Source: an uncultured Selenomonadales bacterium (lineage in GTDB: Bacteria > Bacillota > Negativicutes > Selenomonadales > Selenomonadaceae). From it: 24,758 nt of DNA. Location: positions 1-24,758 of the forward strand of contig CAMVAG010000006.1 of NCBI GenBank assembly GCA_947165405.1, given 5' to 3'. The position numbers were made by a program, and so were the translations under genes. A model generated the notes under the pieces. The model was not told the DNA's origin and ran no database searches. It saw only the letters and a program-made list of their open reading frames with translations. Every line of letters begins with the position of its first letter. The stretch's first letter is position 1. Of this stretch, positions 7,337 through 14,487 are shown one piece after another.

Positions 7337-7642
7337 ATGGAAATAACACCGTTGGAAATGACACCCGTGCACATGAGTGCCCGCATTCATACAGACAAAA
7401 CACAAGTCGACGAGCAGCCCGTAAAAAGTTTTGGGGAATTTTTGACCGACGCTCTGAAAAAGACAAACGAACTTGAACTTGAATCCGAAAGACTCAACGC
7501 GGCAATGGCAGCAGGAAGAATAGAGGATTTGTCTCAAGTGGTGGTTGCCTCTCAAAAAGCGGAAATCGCGCTCCAATTAACTCTCCAGTTGCGAAACCGT
7601 GCGACGGCGGCATATCAAGAATTGATGCGTATGCAGGTGTAG
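7337..7642 (+). CDS. fliE: Flagellar hook-basal body protein FliE
   Basis: 101 residues, typical length. SFGEFLTDALKKTNELE (about 34-50) and the C-terminal LRNRATAAYQELMRMQV, ending in MQV, are characteristic of FliE. FliE joins the MS ring (FliF) to the proximal rod (FlgB) and is the first substrate of the export gate. ATG at 7337 is preceded by GGGGAAGGTGA. It follows an internal promoter and precedes fliF, separated by heptamer hairpin copy E. Confidence 0.95.
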   Translation: MEITPLEMTPVHMSARIHTDKTQVDEQPVKSFGEFLTDALKKTNELELESERLNAAMAAGRIEDLSQVVVASQKAEIALQLTLQLRNRATAAYQELMRMQV

Positions 7643-7717
7643 GAATAATTAGGAATGAGGAATGAGGAATGAGGAATGATTTCAATTCCTAATTCCTAAC
7701 TCCTAATTCCTAATTGA
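7643..7717 (+). repeat. Heptamer hairpin repeat, copy E (fliE-fliF)
   Basis: GGAATAATTAGGAATGAGGA opens a series of AATTAGG/AATGAGG units, followed after a few bases by CAATTCCTAATTCC, TAACTCCTAATTCC and TAATTG. The two arms are complementary over most of about 30 bp, giving one of the longest stems in the window. It occupies almost the whole fliE-fliF gap, leaving only the fliF ribosome binding site. Confidence 0.85.
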
Positions 7718-7735
7718 CCGAAAGGACTGAGTTTA

Positions 7736-9445
7736 TTGGCGAATTGGAGAGAGCGGCTTCAAGAGCTGTGGAACCGCTACCAAAGCAAACGCAAATACAT
7801 CATCATAGGCGCATTGCTCGTCTTGGTGCTTGCCTTCGCGGGAATCAGCTTCTGGTACGGCTCCAAACCCGAATATGTGCCGCTGTATACCAATTTGGAG
7901 ACGAAAGACGCCGGCGACGTTGTAAACAGCCTGAAGGAATCGGGCGTTCCCTACGAATTGATTGAAGATAAAAAAGGCGCGACAATCCTCGTGCCCGTCA
8001 CTCAAGTTCACGATTTGCGGCTTGAATTGGCAAGCGCGGGTTTGCCGCGCGGCAACAAAGGTTTTGAACTCTTTGACGACAGCAAGCTCGGCGTCACGGA
8101 ATTTCAAAATAAAATAAATTACCTTCAAGCTTTGCAAGGAGAGCTTACTCGCACAATCGAACATTTGGACAGCGTCGAAAAGGCGCGTGTCCATATCGTC
8201 TTGCCGGAGGACAGCCTCTATAAAAAAAATGAAAAGCCCGCGACGGCCTCAATCTTGCTTATGCTCAAGCCTGAAACCAAATTGACGACGCCGGAGGTCA
8301 AGGGCATTGTTAATTTGGTAAGTCACAGCATTCAAGGTCTTTCGCCCGAAAATATTACAATCGTCGACGAACAAGGCAACATCTTAAATAAAAGCGACGA
8401 CGACGAACTCGAAAAGCAGAACGCGCAAAATCTGCGGACGCTTAATCAAATTGAAATGACAAAGCGGGTTCGCGATCACATTCAGCAAAATATCCAAACG
8501 ATGCTTGACAAAACGCTCGGCGAGGGCAATGCTTTCGTGAGAGTCAGTGTCGAATTGGACTTCGACGACAGGAAGATTGACCGCCAAACTTTCACGCCCG
8601 TAGTTGACGAATCCGGCATTATCCGCAGCCAACAGGAAATCACCGAAAGTTACAACGGCGAATCGAATATGCCCGGCGGCCCTGCAGGTGTTCAATCGAA
8701 TATCCCCGGTTACGTCGCCGAAGACAGGAACGCCAACGCCGAATACGAGCGCAAGGAATCAACGCGCAATTACGAAATCAACGAGGAAAACCAGAAAATC
8801 ATAGCCTCGCCCGGTTCCATACGCCGCCTTACCGTTGCCGTCTTGGTTAATGATACGATAACCGAGCTTCAGCAAGAAGGACTCCTTCGCGCCGTGAGTT
8901 CTGCGGCAGGAATCAATGAGGAGCGCGGCGATACCATTTCCGTCGAGCCCATGCCCTTTAATACCGACCTCCTCGACCAAAAAGCGGAAGAGGCAAGATT
9001 GGAGCAGTTGCGCAAAGACAGAATTTTGTACACGGAGATTGCGGCTATGATTTTACTTGCGGCATTACTTTTGGGCGGCTTCCTTATGTATCGCTGGAAG
9101 AAACGCAAAGAGCGTCAGGCGGAAATCGAAGCCCGGCTTGAAGCTGAAAGAAAAGCCAAAGAGGAACAACGCTTGGCTGAAGAAGAGCAGCGGCGAATCG
9201 AAGAAGAACAACACCGCGTCGAAGAAGAACAACGCCTTGCAACAATTCAAGCCGAGCAAGAGGCTCAACAAGCTCAAGCAGAACAAAGAGCACAAGACAT
9301 CGAAAACGACCTTATACCGGAAGACAACCTCACTGAAGAGGAAAAACAACAGCTTCGCGAAAAGCAAGCCATCTTAAAACTTATCGACGAGAAACCTGCG
9401 GAAGTTGCCATGCTGGTCAAGCTTTGGCTCACCGAAGACGAGTAA
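7736..9445 (+). CDS. fliF: Flagellar MS-ring protein FliF
   Basis: 569 residues from a TTG at 7736 with AAAGGA 9 nt upstream; the usual FliF N-terminus (NWRERLQELW) starts there. First membrane helix about 21-40. The ring-building region begins YVPLYTNLETKDAGDVVNSL, with GFELFDDSKLGVTEFQNKIN (109-128) and ARVHIVLPE (150-158) characteristic of the family. Second membrane helix about 433-452. The tail EKPAEVAMLVKLWLTEDE (552-569) is the FliG-binding peptide. FliF forms the 30-odd-subunit MS ring in the inner membrane. Odd: between the second helix and the tail lies a long Q/E/R-rich segment of seven-residue repeats (about 458-525, units like EEQRLAE, EEQRRIE, EEQHRVE), predicted to be coiled coil and longer and more regular than I expect for FliF. 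Confidence 0.97.
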   Translation: MANWRERLQELWNRYQSKRKYIIIGALLVLVLAFAGISFWYGSKPEYVPLYTNLETKDAGDVVNSLKESGVPYELIEDKKGATILVPVTQVHDLRLELASAGLPRGNKGFELFDDSKLGVTEFQNKINYLQALQGELTRTIEHLDSVEKARVHIVLPEDSLYKKNEKPATASILLMLKPETKLTTPEVKGIVNLVSHSIQGLSPENITIVDEQGNILNKSDDDELEKQNAQNLRTLNQIEMTKRVRDHIQQNIQTMLDKTLGEGNAFVRVSVELDFDDRKIDRQTFTPVVDESGIIRSQQEITESYNGESNMPGGPAGVQSNIPGYVAEDRNANAEYERKESTRNYEINEENQKIIASPGSIRRLTVAVLVNDTITELQQEGLLRAVSSAAGINEERGDTISVEPMPFNTDLLDQKAEEARLEQLRKDRILYTEIAAMILLAALLLGGFLMYRWKKRKERQAEIEARLEAERKAKEEQRLAEEEQRRIEEEQHRVEEEQRLATIQAEQEAQQAQAEQRAQDIENDLIPEDNLTEEEKQQLREKQAILKLIDEKPAEVAMLVKLWLTEDE

Positions 9446-9446
9446 T

Positions 9447-9518
9447 TTAGTGGTTAGTGGTTAGTGGTTAGTGGTTAGCAGAAAAATTTCTAATCACTAA
9501 TCACTTTGCACTAATCAC
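9447..9518 (+). repeat. Heptamer hairpin repeat, copy F (fliF-fliG)
   Basis: Four TTAGTGG units run from the fliF stop, then after AAAAATTT come CTAATCA, CTAATCA, CTTTGCA, CTAATCA on the other arm. The arms are complementary. Same unit family as copy D. It fills the fliF-fliG gap up to the fliG ribosome binding site (GGAGGA at 9534). Confidence 0.85.
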
Positions 9519-9545
9519 TTTTTTCTTTTGAACGGAGGAAATTAA

Positions 9546-10577
9546 ATGCCCAGCTTACAAGACATGTATAACGAGCCCAAACCCTTGACGGCTCACGAAA
9601 AAGCCGCGATTTTGTTTATCGCTATCGGCGGCGACTACGCGGCAAAAGTTTTCGAGCACATGGACGAGGACGAAATCGAATCAATCACTTTGGAGATAGC
9701 CAACAATCGGCACGTCAGCGTTGAGCAAAAGGCAACCGTTATCAGCGAATTTTATCAGTTGATGATGGCGAACGATTACATTTCAACCGGCGGTCTTGAA
9801 TACGCTCAATCCGTTTTGGAAAAAGCTTTGGGCGCGGAGAAGGCAACCGAAATACTCAACCGCCTCACGACCAGCTTGCAAGTTCGTCCGTTCGAGTTCC
9901 TTCGCAAAACCGACCCCTCACAACTTTTGAACTTCCTGCAAAACGAACACCCGCAGACAATCGCTTTGGTCATGGCTTATCTTTCGCCCGACCAAGCCGG
10001 TATCGTCATGAGCGGTTTGTCAGTCGACGCTCAAGCCGATGTTGCAAAGCGTATCGCGCTTATGGACAGGACTTCACCCGACGTTATCCGCGAAGTCGAG
10101 CGCGTCTTGGAAAAGAAACTTTCCTCTTTGTCGACGCAAGATTTTACGATTGCGGGCGGCGTGCCCAGTGTCGTAGAAATTTTGAACCGCGTCGACCGTT
10201 CGACGGAGCGTGCCATTATCGAATCGTTGGAAGTCGACAGCCCCGAACTCGCCGAAGAAATCAAACAGCTCATGTTCGTCTTCGAGGATATTATCATGTT
10301 GGACGACCGTTCGTTGCAGCTTGTCTTGCGCGAAGTCGATACCAAAGATTTGTCTCTGGCAATGAAGGCGACCAGCGACGAAGTTGCCGAAAAAATTTAC
10401 AAGAACATGTCCAAGCGCGCCGCCGATATGTTGAAAGAAGAAATTTCTTATATGGGGCCGGTCAAGATTCGCGACGTGGAAGAGGCGCAGACAAAGGTCG
10501 TCAATATTATCCGCACAATGGAAGACAAAGGACAGATTGTTATCGTTCGCGGCGGCGGCGAAGGCATGCTTGTTTAA
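9546..10577 (+). CDS. fliG: Flagellar motor switch protein FliG
   Basis: 343 residues, normal for the family (about 330-345). The N-terminal domain binds FliF; LTAHEKAAILFIAIGGDYAAKVF-like sequence is at the start (about 13-36). The middle domain carries the conserved EHPQTIALVMAYL (about 139-151), which contacts FliM. The C-terminal domain has MFVFEDIIMLDDRSLQ (about 245-260) and the charged torque helix LREVDTKDLSLAMK. FliG is the rotor torque protein on the cytoplasmic face of the MS ring. ATG at 9546 with GGAGGA 6 nt upstream. fliH follows after heptamer copy G. Confidence 0.97.
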   Translation: MPSLQDMYNEPKPLTAHEKAAILFIAIGGDYAAKVFEHMDEDEIESITLEIANNRHVSVEQKATVISEFYQLMMANDYISTGGLEYAQSVLEKALGAEKATEILNRLTTSLQVRPFEFLRKTDPSQLLNFLQNEHPQTIALVMAYLSPDQAGIVMSGLSVDAQADVAKRIALMDRTSPDVIREVERVLEKKLSSLSTQDFTIAGGVPSVVEILNRVDRSTERAIIESLEVDSPELAEEIKQLMFVFEDIIMLDDRSLQLVLREVDTKDLSLAMKATSDEVAEKIYKNMSKRAADMLKEEISYMGPVKIRDVEEAQTKVVNIIRTMEDKGQIVIVRGGGEGMLV

Positions 10578-10624
10578 ATTGGGAATTGGGAATTGGTAAT
10601 TGGGAATGAGGAATTGAGAATTGC
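10577..10624 (+). repeat. Heptamer repeat, copy G (fliG-fliH), carries fliH start
   Basis: TTGGGAA, TTGGGAA, TTGGTAA, TTGGGAA, TGAGGAA, TTGAGAA, TTGC. It starts at the last base of the fliG stop and runs through the fliH TTG start (10621). The fifth unit provides GAGGA (10608-10612), 8 nt before that start. One arm only. Confidence 0.85.
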
Positions 10625-11592
10625 AAAAACCTATTGTACGTCACATGATTGTCGGTCAACCCGTCGTAATCGGCGTGAGACCGAAACCGCCCCCGCCTCC
10701 GCCCGAAGAAGAGCCCGAAGAAAAAGACAACGAGCCGGAAGAGGAACTTGAAGAATCAAAAAGCAGCCTCCCGCAAGATATACTCGATAAAGTTTTCGCG
10801 GAGATAGCGGAAATCGATGAAAAGGCAAAATTGACGGAAGAAATTCTTCGCGAAGCTCAAGAGGAAAAAACTCAAGCCGAAGAACTCAAAAAGCAAGTCG
10901 AAGAAATCAAAACTCAAGCAGAGGAAATCAAACGGGAAGCCGAAGACCTCAAAGCTCAAGCCGAAAAGCAGGCGCAGGAAATTCTTGACAAGGCACAAGC
11001 CGAAGCCGAAAAAATCGTCGCGGACACCAAGCAAGATGCCAAAGAACTTTTGGAGAAAGTTCAAAAGGAAGGTTACGACGCCGGCTACAAGGACGGCAAA
11101 GAAAAAGGCATTAAGGACGGCAAAGAAAAAATCGAAGACGAACTCGCCGAGATTGTCAAGCAGACGAATGAAAAAGCTCAAAAGACTCTTCGCGACGCCA
11201 AAGAGCTGACGGCGGAATATTTTATCAAAGCGGAAGACGATATTGCAAAAGTCGTGATGATGGCGATTGAAAAAATTTTGCCGGAACATTTCCTAAAGGT
11301 GCCGCAAGTGATTCTGCCCGTCGTGCGCGAGGCAATAAATCACGTTCGCGACCAGAAAGAAATTATAATTCACGTCGAGCCTTACAGCTACGATTTGATT
11401 TTGATGGCGCGTTCGGAATTTAAATCCATGCTCACTGACGGCACCGCAACCGTTGAAGTCATTTCGGACGATGCACTCAAGCCCGGCGATTGTGTCATTG
11501 AAACTCCCAACGGCGGCGTCGACGCCCGACTTTCCACGCAACTTGACTTGCTGAAAAAAGCCGTCAAGAGCGTGCTGAACAATCAGGAGTGA
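10621..11592 (+). CDS. fliH: Flagellar assembly protein FliH (export ATPase regulator)
   Basis: 323 residues from a TTG at 10621, longer than most FliH (about 230-270). Order: short N-terminus (MQKPIVRHMIVGQPV); a proline run of six followed by an acidic stretch (about 21-46); a long Lys/Glu/Gln-rich coil of seven-residue repeats such as KTQAEEL, KKQVEEI, KTQAEEI (about 80-120); the glycine series GYDAGYKDGKEKGIKDGKEK (about 151-170), matching the GxxxG helix repeats known in FliH; then the conserved C-terminal domain (about 195-320) resembling the V-ATPase E subunit. FliH binds FliI and holds it at the export gate and switch. The start codon and ribosome binding site both lie inside heptamer copy G. 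Normally fliI follows; here three foreign-looking genes intervene. Confidence 0.93.
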   Translation: MQKPIVRHMIVGQPVVIGVRPKPPPPPPEEEPEEKDNEPEEELEESKSSLPQDILDKVFAEIAEIDEKAKLTEEILREAQEEKTQAEELKKQVEEIKTQAEEIKREAEDLKAQAEKQAQEILDKAQAEAEKIVADTKQDAKELLEKVQKEGYDAGYKDGKEKGIKDGKEKIEDELAEIVKQTNEKAQKTLRDAKELTAEYFIKAEDDIAKVVMMAIEKILPEHFLKVPQVILPVVREAINHVRDQKEIIIHVEPYSYDLILMARSEFKSMLTDGTATVEVISDDALKPGDCVIETPNGGVDARLSTQLDLLKKAVKSVLNNQE

Positions 11593-11598
11593 TTTATC

Positions 11599-11844
11599 AT
11601 GTCCAACGAAGAAAAAATTTTATCCATGCTTACCAAAATGCAAAGTGATATTGACGCCCTGCGCGTCGAAGTTGACGCCATAAGAAACAATGATCTTCTT
11701 CAGGCAACGGAAAAATATAAATCGAGGCGTAACACTTACGAGGCATTGGAAGCAATGTCCGAATTACTCGATGACGATGAAAAAGACGCACTCGGCAAAT
11801 ATATGGAGGCGGAAGAGGCAAGAAAGGCGGCTCTTTATGGCTGA
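11599..11844 (+). CDS. Putative antitoxin partner of the PIN toxin
   Basis: 81 residues, highly charged and probably all helical: EEKILSMLTKMQSDIDAL at the N-terminus looks like a coiled-coil dimer helix, and the C-terminus (YMEAEEARKAALYG) could be the toxin-binding tail. I recognise no AbrB, RHH or HTH DNA-binding domain, which most VapB antitoxins have; the antitoxin call rests on size, position and an 8-bp overlap with the PIN-domain gene. ATG at 11599 has GGAG lying across the fliH stop codon, so translation is tied to fliH. It might instead be a chaperone or adaptor for the PIN protein. Confidence 0.6.
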   Translation: MSNEEKILSMLTKMQSDIDALRVEVDAIRNNDLLQATEKYKSRRNTYEALEAMSELLDDDEKDALGKYMEAEEARKAALYG

Positions 11845-12247
11845 TTATTGTTTGGATTCAAATGTTGTGAGCGATATTCTGCGCGGTGACCCCGAAGTTA
11901 TGCGCCGGTTTAAAGAGGCTGAAACAAAAGGTGACGAACTTTTTATCCCGTCAATCGTTTACTATGAAATTGTTCGCGGCTTGAAAGCAGCAGGCAAAAC
12001 ACGCAAGCTCACAGCATTTCAATTTTTGTACAAAACTGCCAAACCGCTTTACCTTGACAGAGACGACTTGACGACCATTAAAAAAGCCATAGAAATTTAC
12101 ATCCGGCTTCACAAAGGGCAAATGATTGAGGACAACGACATTTATATTGCGGCGATTTCAATGGTCAACGATTGCACGCTCGTCACTTCCAACACGAGGC
12201 ATTTCGGGCGCGTCGAAGGTTTAAAATTTGTCAACTGGAGGGGTTAA
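11837..12247 (+). CDS. PIN-domain ribonuclease, VapC/FitB-like toxin
   Basis: 136 residues from ATG 11837, inside the end of the antitoxin gene (8-bp overlap); an upstream in-frame ATG at 11690 was rejected because it only reads the antitoxin gene in another frame. PIN-fold acidic residues are visible: D7 in CLDSNV, E44 in YYEIVRGL, D101 in EDNDIYIAA, with the C-terminal VTSNTRHFGRV motif (116-126) typical of the VapC/FitB branch. Such proteins are Mg-dependent RNases that cut tRNA, rRNA or mRNA when freed from their antitoxin. The catalytic set looks intact. It lies between fliH and fliI, co-directional and tightly spaced, so it is presumably transcribed with the flagellar operon. Confidence 0.88.
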   Translation: MADYCLDSNVVSDILRGDPEVMRRFKEAETKGDELFIPSIVYYEIVRGLKAAGKTRKLTAFQFLYKTAKPLYLDRDDLTTIKKAIEIYIRLHKGQMIEDNDIYIAAISMVNDCTLVTSNTRHFGRVEGLKFVNWRG

Positions 12248-12250
12248 ATC

Positions 12251-12709
12251 ATGAGCGTGTGGATTTTTTTGGTTCGTGTTGCTGGCGAAAAAGAAACTTA
12301 TTATTACGATATTGACAAGGCTTTAGAGACTTTACCAAAACGAACGATTTACCAAGGGCAAGGCAGAATAACAAGTATTGAGGTCGGCGATATTGTTTAT
12401 TTTTATGAATGTGACCCCGTCAAGGCGATTGGCTGGAAATGCCGTGTCCTTTCCGTAAAAGTTCCTTATGAAAAAACTGCTGATATTGACGAAAGTGAGT
12501 TTGAACACGGCAAGTCCGAAAGAGATGACTACTACATTAAAGTTACTGCGCTTGCCAAATATGACGGCGAATCAAGATTTAAATTGTCTCTTTCCGAACT
12601 TCACAAAAACGGCTTGAAACCAAAAACGATAAGAGCACCTTTTAGACCGCAAGGTGAGCTTTTGAGTTATATAAATTCGATTAAACCTTCGGTGAAGTAT
12701 GATGATTAA
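12251..12709 (+). CDS. PUA/EVE-like domain protein of unknown function
   Basis: 152 residues. N-terminal VWIFLVR, a central GDIVYFYECDP (about 46-56) and the following I-GWKCRV strand fit the pattern of EVE/PUA-like beta-barrels, which bind modified bases or RNA. This is a pattern-level match, not a firm family call. C-terminal SLSELHKNGLKPKTIRAPFR (about 114-133) looks like a conserved recognition helix-loop. ATG at 12251 follows the toxin stop by 3 nt, with GGAGGGG upstream inside the toxin gene. Its 3' end overlaps the fliI start by 11 bp. EVE-domain proteins often sit beside defence and stress modules, in keeping with the toxin/antitoxin neighbour. Confidence 0.6.
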   Translation: MSVWIFLVRVAGEKETYYYDIDKALETLPKRTIYQGQGRITSIEVGDIVYFYECDPVKAIGWKCRVLSVKVPYEKTADIDESEFEHGKSERDDYYIKVTALAKYDGESRFKLSLSELHKNGLKPKTIRAPFRPQGELLSYINSIKPSVKYDD

Positions 12710-14027
12710 AAACGATATTAACTTGCAAAAGCTCAAAAACGCTATCGATGAGTGCAAAACGATTAAGTTGACGGGTAAAGTTACTCAAGTTGTCGGTCTG
12801 GTTATCGAGACGCAAGGACCGCCCGTCAGCGTTGGTGAGCTTTGTTATATCACGTCGAAATTCAAAAACATGCCGCCCATTCCCGCAGAGGTCGTCGGCT
12901 TTCGTGAAGGCTTCGTCATGCTCATGCCGATTGGTGAAATGCAAGGCGTCGGTCCCGGTTGTGAAGTCGTTGCTGCTCAAAAAACATTGCAAGTCAAAGT
13001 CGGCGATGAACTTTTGGGAAGAGTGCTTGACGGTTTGGGCAATCCTATGGACGGACTCGGACCGATTCTTTCGACGCTTGAATATCCTTTGCAAGCTCCG
13101 CCGCCGCATCCTTTGACACGCCCGCGAATTCACGATAATCTTTACGTCGGTGTTCGTGCTGTCGACGGATTGATAACAATGGGCGACGGTCAACGTATCG
13201 GAATCATGGCAGGTTCGGGCGTCGGCAAGTCAACGCTCCTTTCAATGATTGCCCGCAACACCGAAGCCGATATAAGCGTCATTGCACTAATCGGCGAGCG
13301 CGGTCGTGAGGTTCGTGACTTTATCGAACGCGACTTGGGCGAGGCAGGACTTAAACGCGCCGTTGTTGTCGTTGCCACTTCAGACCAACCCGCGCTTGTC
13401 AGAATCAAAGGCGCAATGACTGCCACCGCCATTGCCGAATACTTTCGCGACCAAGGGCATAAAGTTATTTTGATGATGGATTCGGTCACGCGCTTTGCAA
13501 TGGCTCAACGTGAAGTCGGTTTGACAATCGGCGAGCCGCCCGCAACAAGAGGTTATACTCCGTCGGTCTTTGCACTCTTGCCCAGACTTTTGGAACGCGC
13601 AGGCACTTCCGACACCGGCTCAATCACGGGGATTTACACTGTCCTTGTCGACGGCGACGACATGAACGAACCGATTGCCGATGCCGTCCGCTCAATCCTC
13701 GACGGGCACATTGTCTTGAGCCGTTCAATCGCCGCGCAAAATCACTTCCCGGCCATTGATGTTTTGGGAAGCGTCAGCCGTGTCATGGTTGAGGTCGTCA
13801 GCAAAGAACACCTGCAAGCCGCGCAAAAAATGCGTGCGTTGATGGCGGTTTACAAGGACGCGGAAGATTTGATTCATATCGGCGCATACGTCAAAGGCTC
13901 AAGCAAGAGAATCGACGAGGCTATCGGCAAGATTGACGCGATTAACGAGTTCCTCTGTCAAGGGATTTTCGAGGTCGACACCTACGACGTGACCAAGCAG
14001 AAGCTCATAAAGATTTCGGGCAAGTGA
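12699..14027 (+). CDS. fliI: Flagellar type III export ATPase FliI
   Basis: 442 residues, normal length. Walker A AGSGVGKST (171-179); IGERGREVRDFIE (about 204-216); Walker B VILMMDS (about 258-264) followed by VTRFAMAQREVGL and GEPPATRGYTPSVFA, a signature of the F-type/T3SS ATPases; SGSITGIYTVL-like segment TGSITGIYTVLVDGDD. It energises unfolding and export of rod, hook and filament proteins, in complex with FliH and FliJ. The ATG at 12699 (or the adjacent one at 12702) lies inside the EVE-like gene, with only GGTGAAG upstream, so fliI expression is probably coupled to the inserted gene. fliJ begins 1 nt after its stop. Confidence 0.97.
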   Translation: MMIKNDINLQKLKNAIDECKTIKLTGKVTQVVGLVIETQGPPVSVGELCYITSKFKNMPPIPAEVVGFREGFVMLMPIGEMQGVGPGCEVVAAQKTLQVKVGDELLGRVLDGLGNPMDGLGPILSTLEYPLQAPPPHPLTRPRIHDNLYVGVRAVDGLITMGDGQRIGIMAGSGVGKSTLLSMIARNTEADISVIALIGERGREVRDFIERDLGEAGLKRAVVVVATSDQPALVRIKGAMTATAIAEYFRDQGHKVILMMDSVTRFAMAQREVGLTIGEPPATRGYTPSVFALLPRLLERAGTSDTGSITGIYTVLVDGDDMNEPIADAVRSILDGHIVLSRSIAAQNHFPAIDVLGSVSRVMVEVVSKEHLQAAQKMRALMAVYKDAEDLIHIGAYVKGSSKRIDEAIGKIDAINEFLCQGIFEVDTYDVTKQKLIKISGK

Positions 14028-14028
14028 A

Positions 14029-14475
14029 ATGAAAAAATTTAAATTCCAACTGGAAACGCTCTTGAAAGTCACGAAGCGCAAAAAAGACGATGCCGAAATG
14101 CAATTCGCGGAGTCGTCGAGGAAATTGGAGGAGTGTCGTGCAAAGTTGCAAGTCTTGTTGCGCGAGCTTGCCGAAGGACAAAAAGAATTCGCCGACATGA
14201 CCGGCGAGGGCAAGACCGTCACAATCGGCGTTATCATGATGTACAACGAATTTTTTAATTGGAAACGCGACCAGATTGAAAAGCAGCAACAGGTAATTTT
14301 GAAGGCGACGCAAGACAAGCAGCAGAAGCTGAAAATTTTAATGCAGCTTATGACGTATTTAAAAAGTATCGAACAGCTCAAGGAAAAGCGATTGCGCGAG
14401 TACAACGCGGAATTGCTTTTCGAGGAACAAAAGATGCTGGACGAAATCGGTTTACAACTTTCAATGAGGAAATAG
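14029..14475 (+). CDS. fliJ: Flagellar export chaperone FliJ
   Basis: 148 residues, typical FliJ length. MKKFKFQLETLLKVTKRKKD at the N-terminus is the family signature, and the whole protein is a charged helical hairpin of two long coiled coils (about 10-70 and 80-140). FliJ is the stalk-like subunit that sits in the FliI ring and contacts FlhA to open the gate. It starts 1 nt after the fliI stop. No fliK or flgD follows in this window, unlike many flagellar operons. Confidence 0.9.
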   Translation: MKKFKFQLETLLKVTKRKKDDAEMQFAESSRKLEECRAKLQVLLRELAEGQKEFADMTGEGKTVTIGVIMMYNEFFNWKRDQIEKQQQVILKATQDKQQKLKILMQLMTYLKSIEQLKEKRLREYNAELLFEEQKMLDEIGLQLSMRK

Positions 14476-14487
14476 GAGTGAGGCACT

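Noticed and set aside
7643..7717. Short tandem repeats that could be mistaken for a CRISPR array
   Set aside because: Units are 7 bp, contiguous and without unique spacers; the second arm is the complement of the first. This is a hairpin repeat, not CRISPR.
10756..11289. 177-codon minus-strand Phe/Leu-rich frame opposite fliH
   Set aside because: Its hydrophobic look is simply the reverse complement of Lys/Glu/Gln codons in the FliH coil.
11690..11836. Longer start for the PIN-domain gene
   Set aside because: The extra 49 residues are the antitoxin gene read in another frame; ATG 11837 has the family N-terminus.
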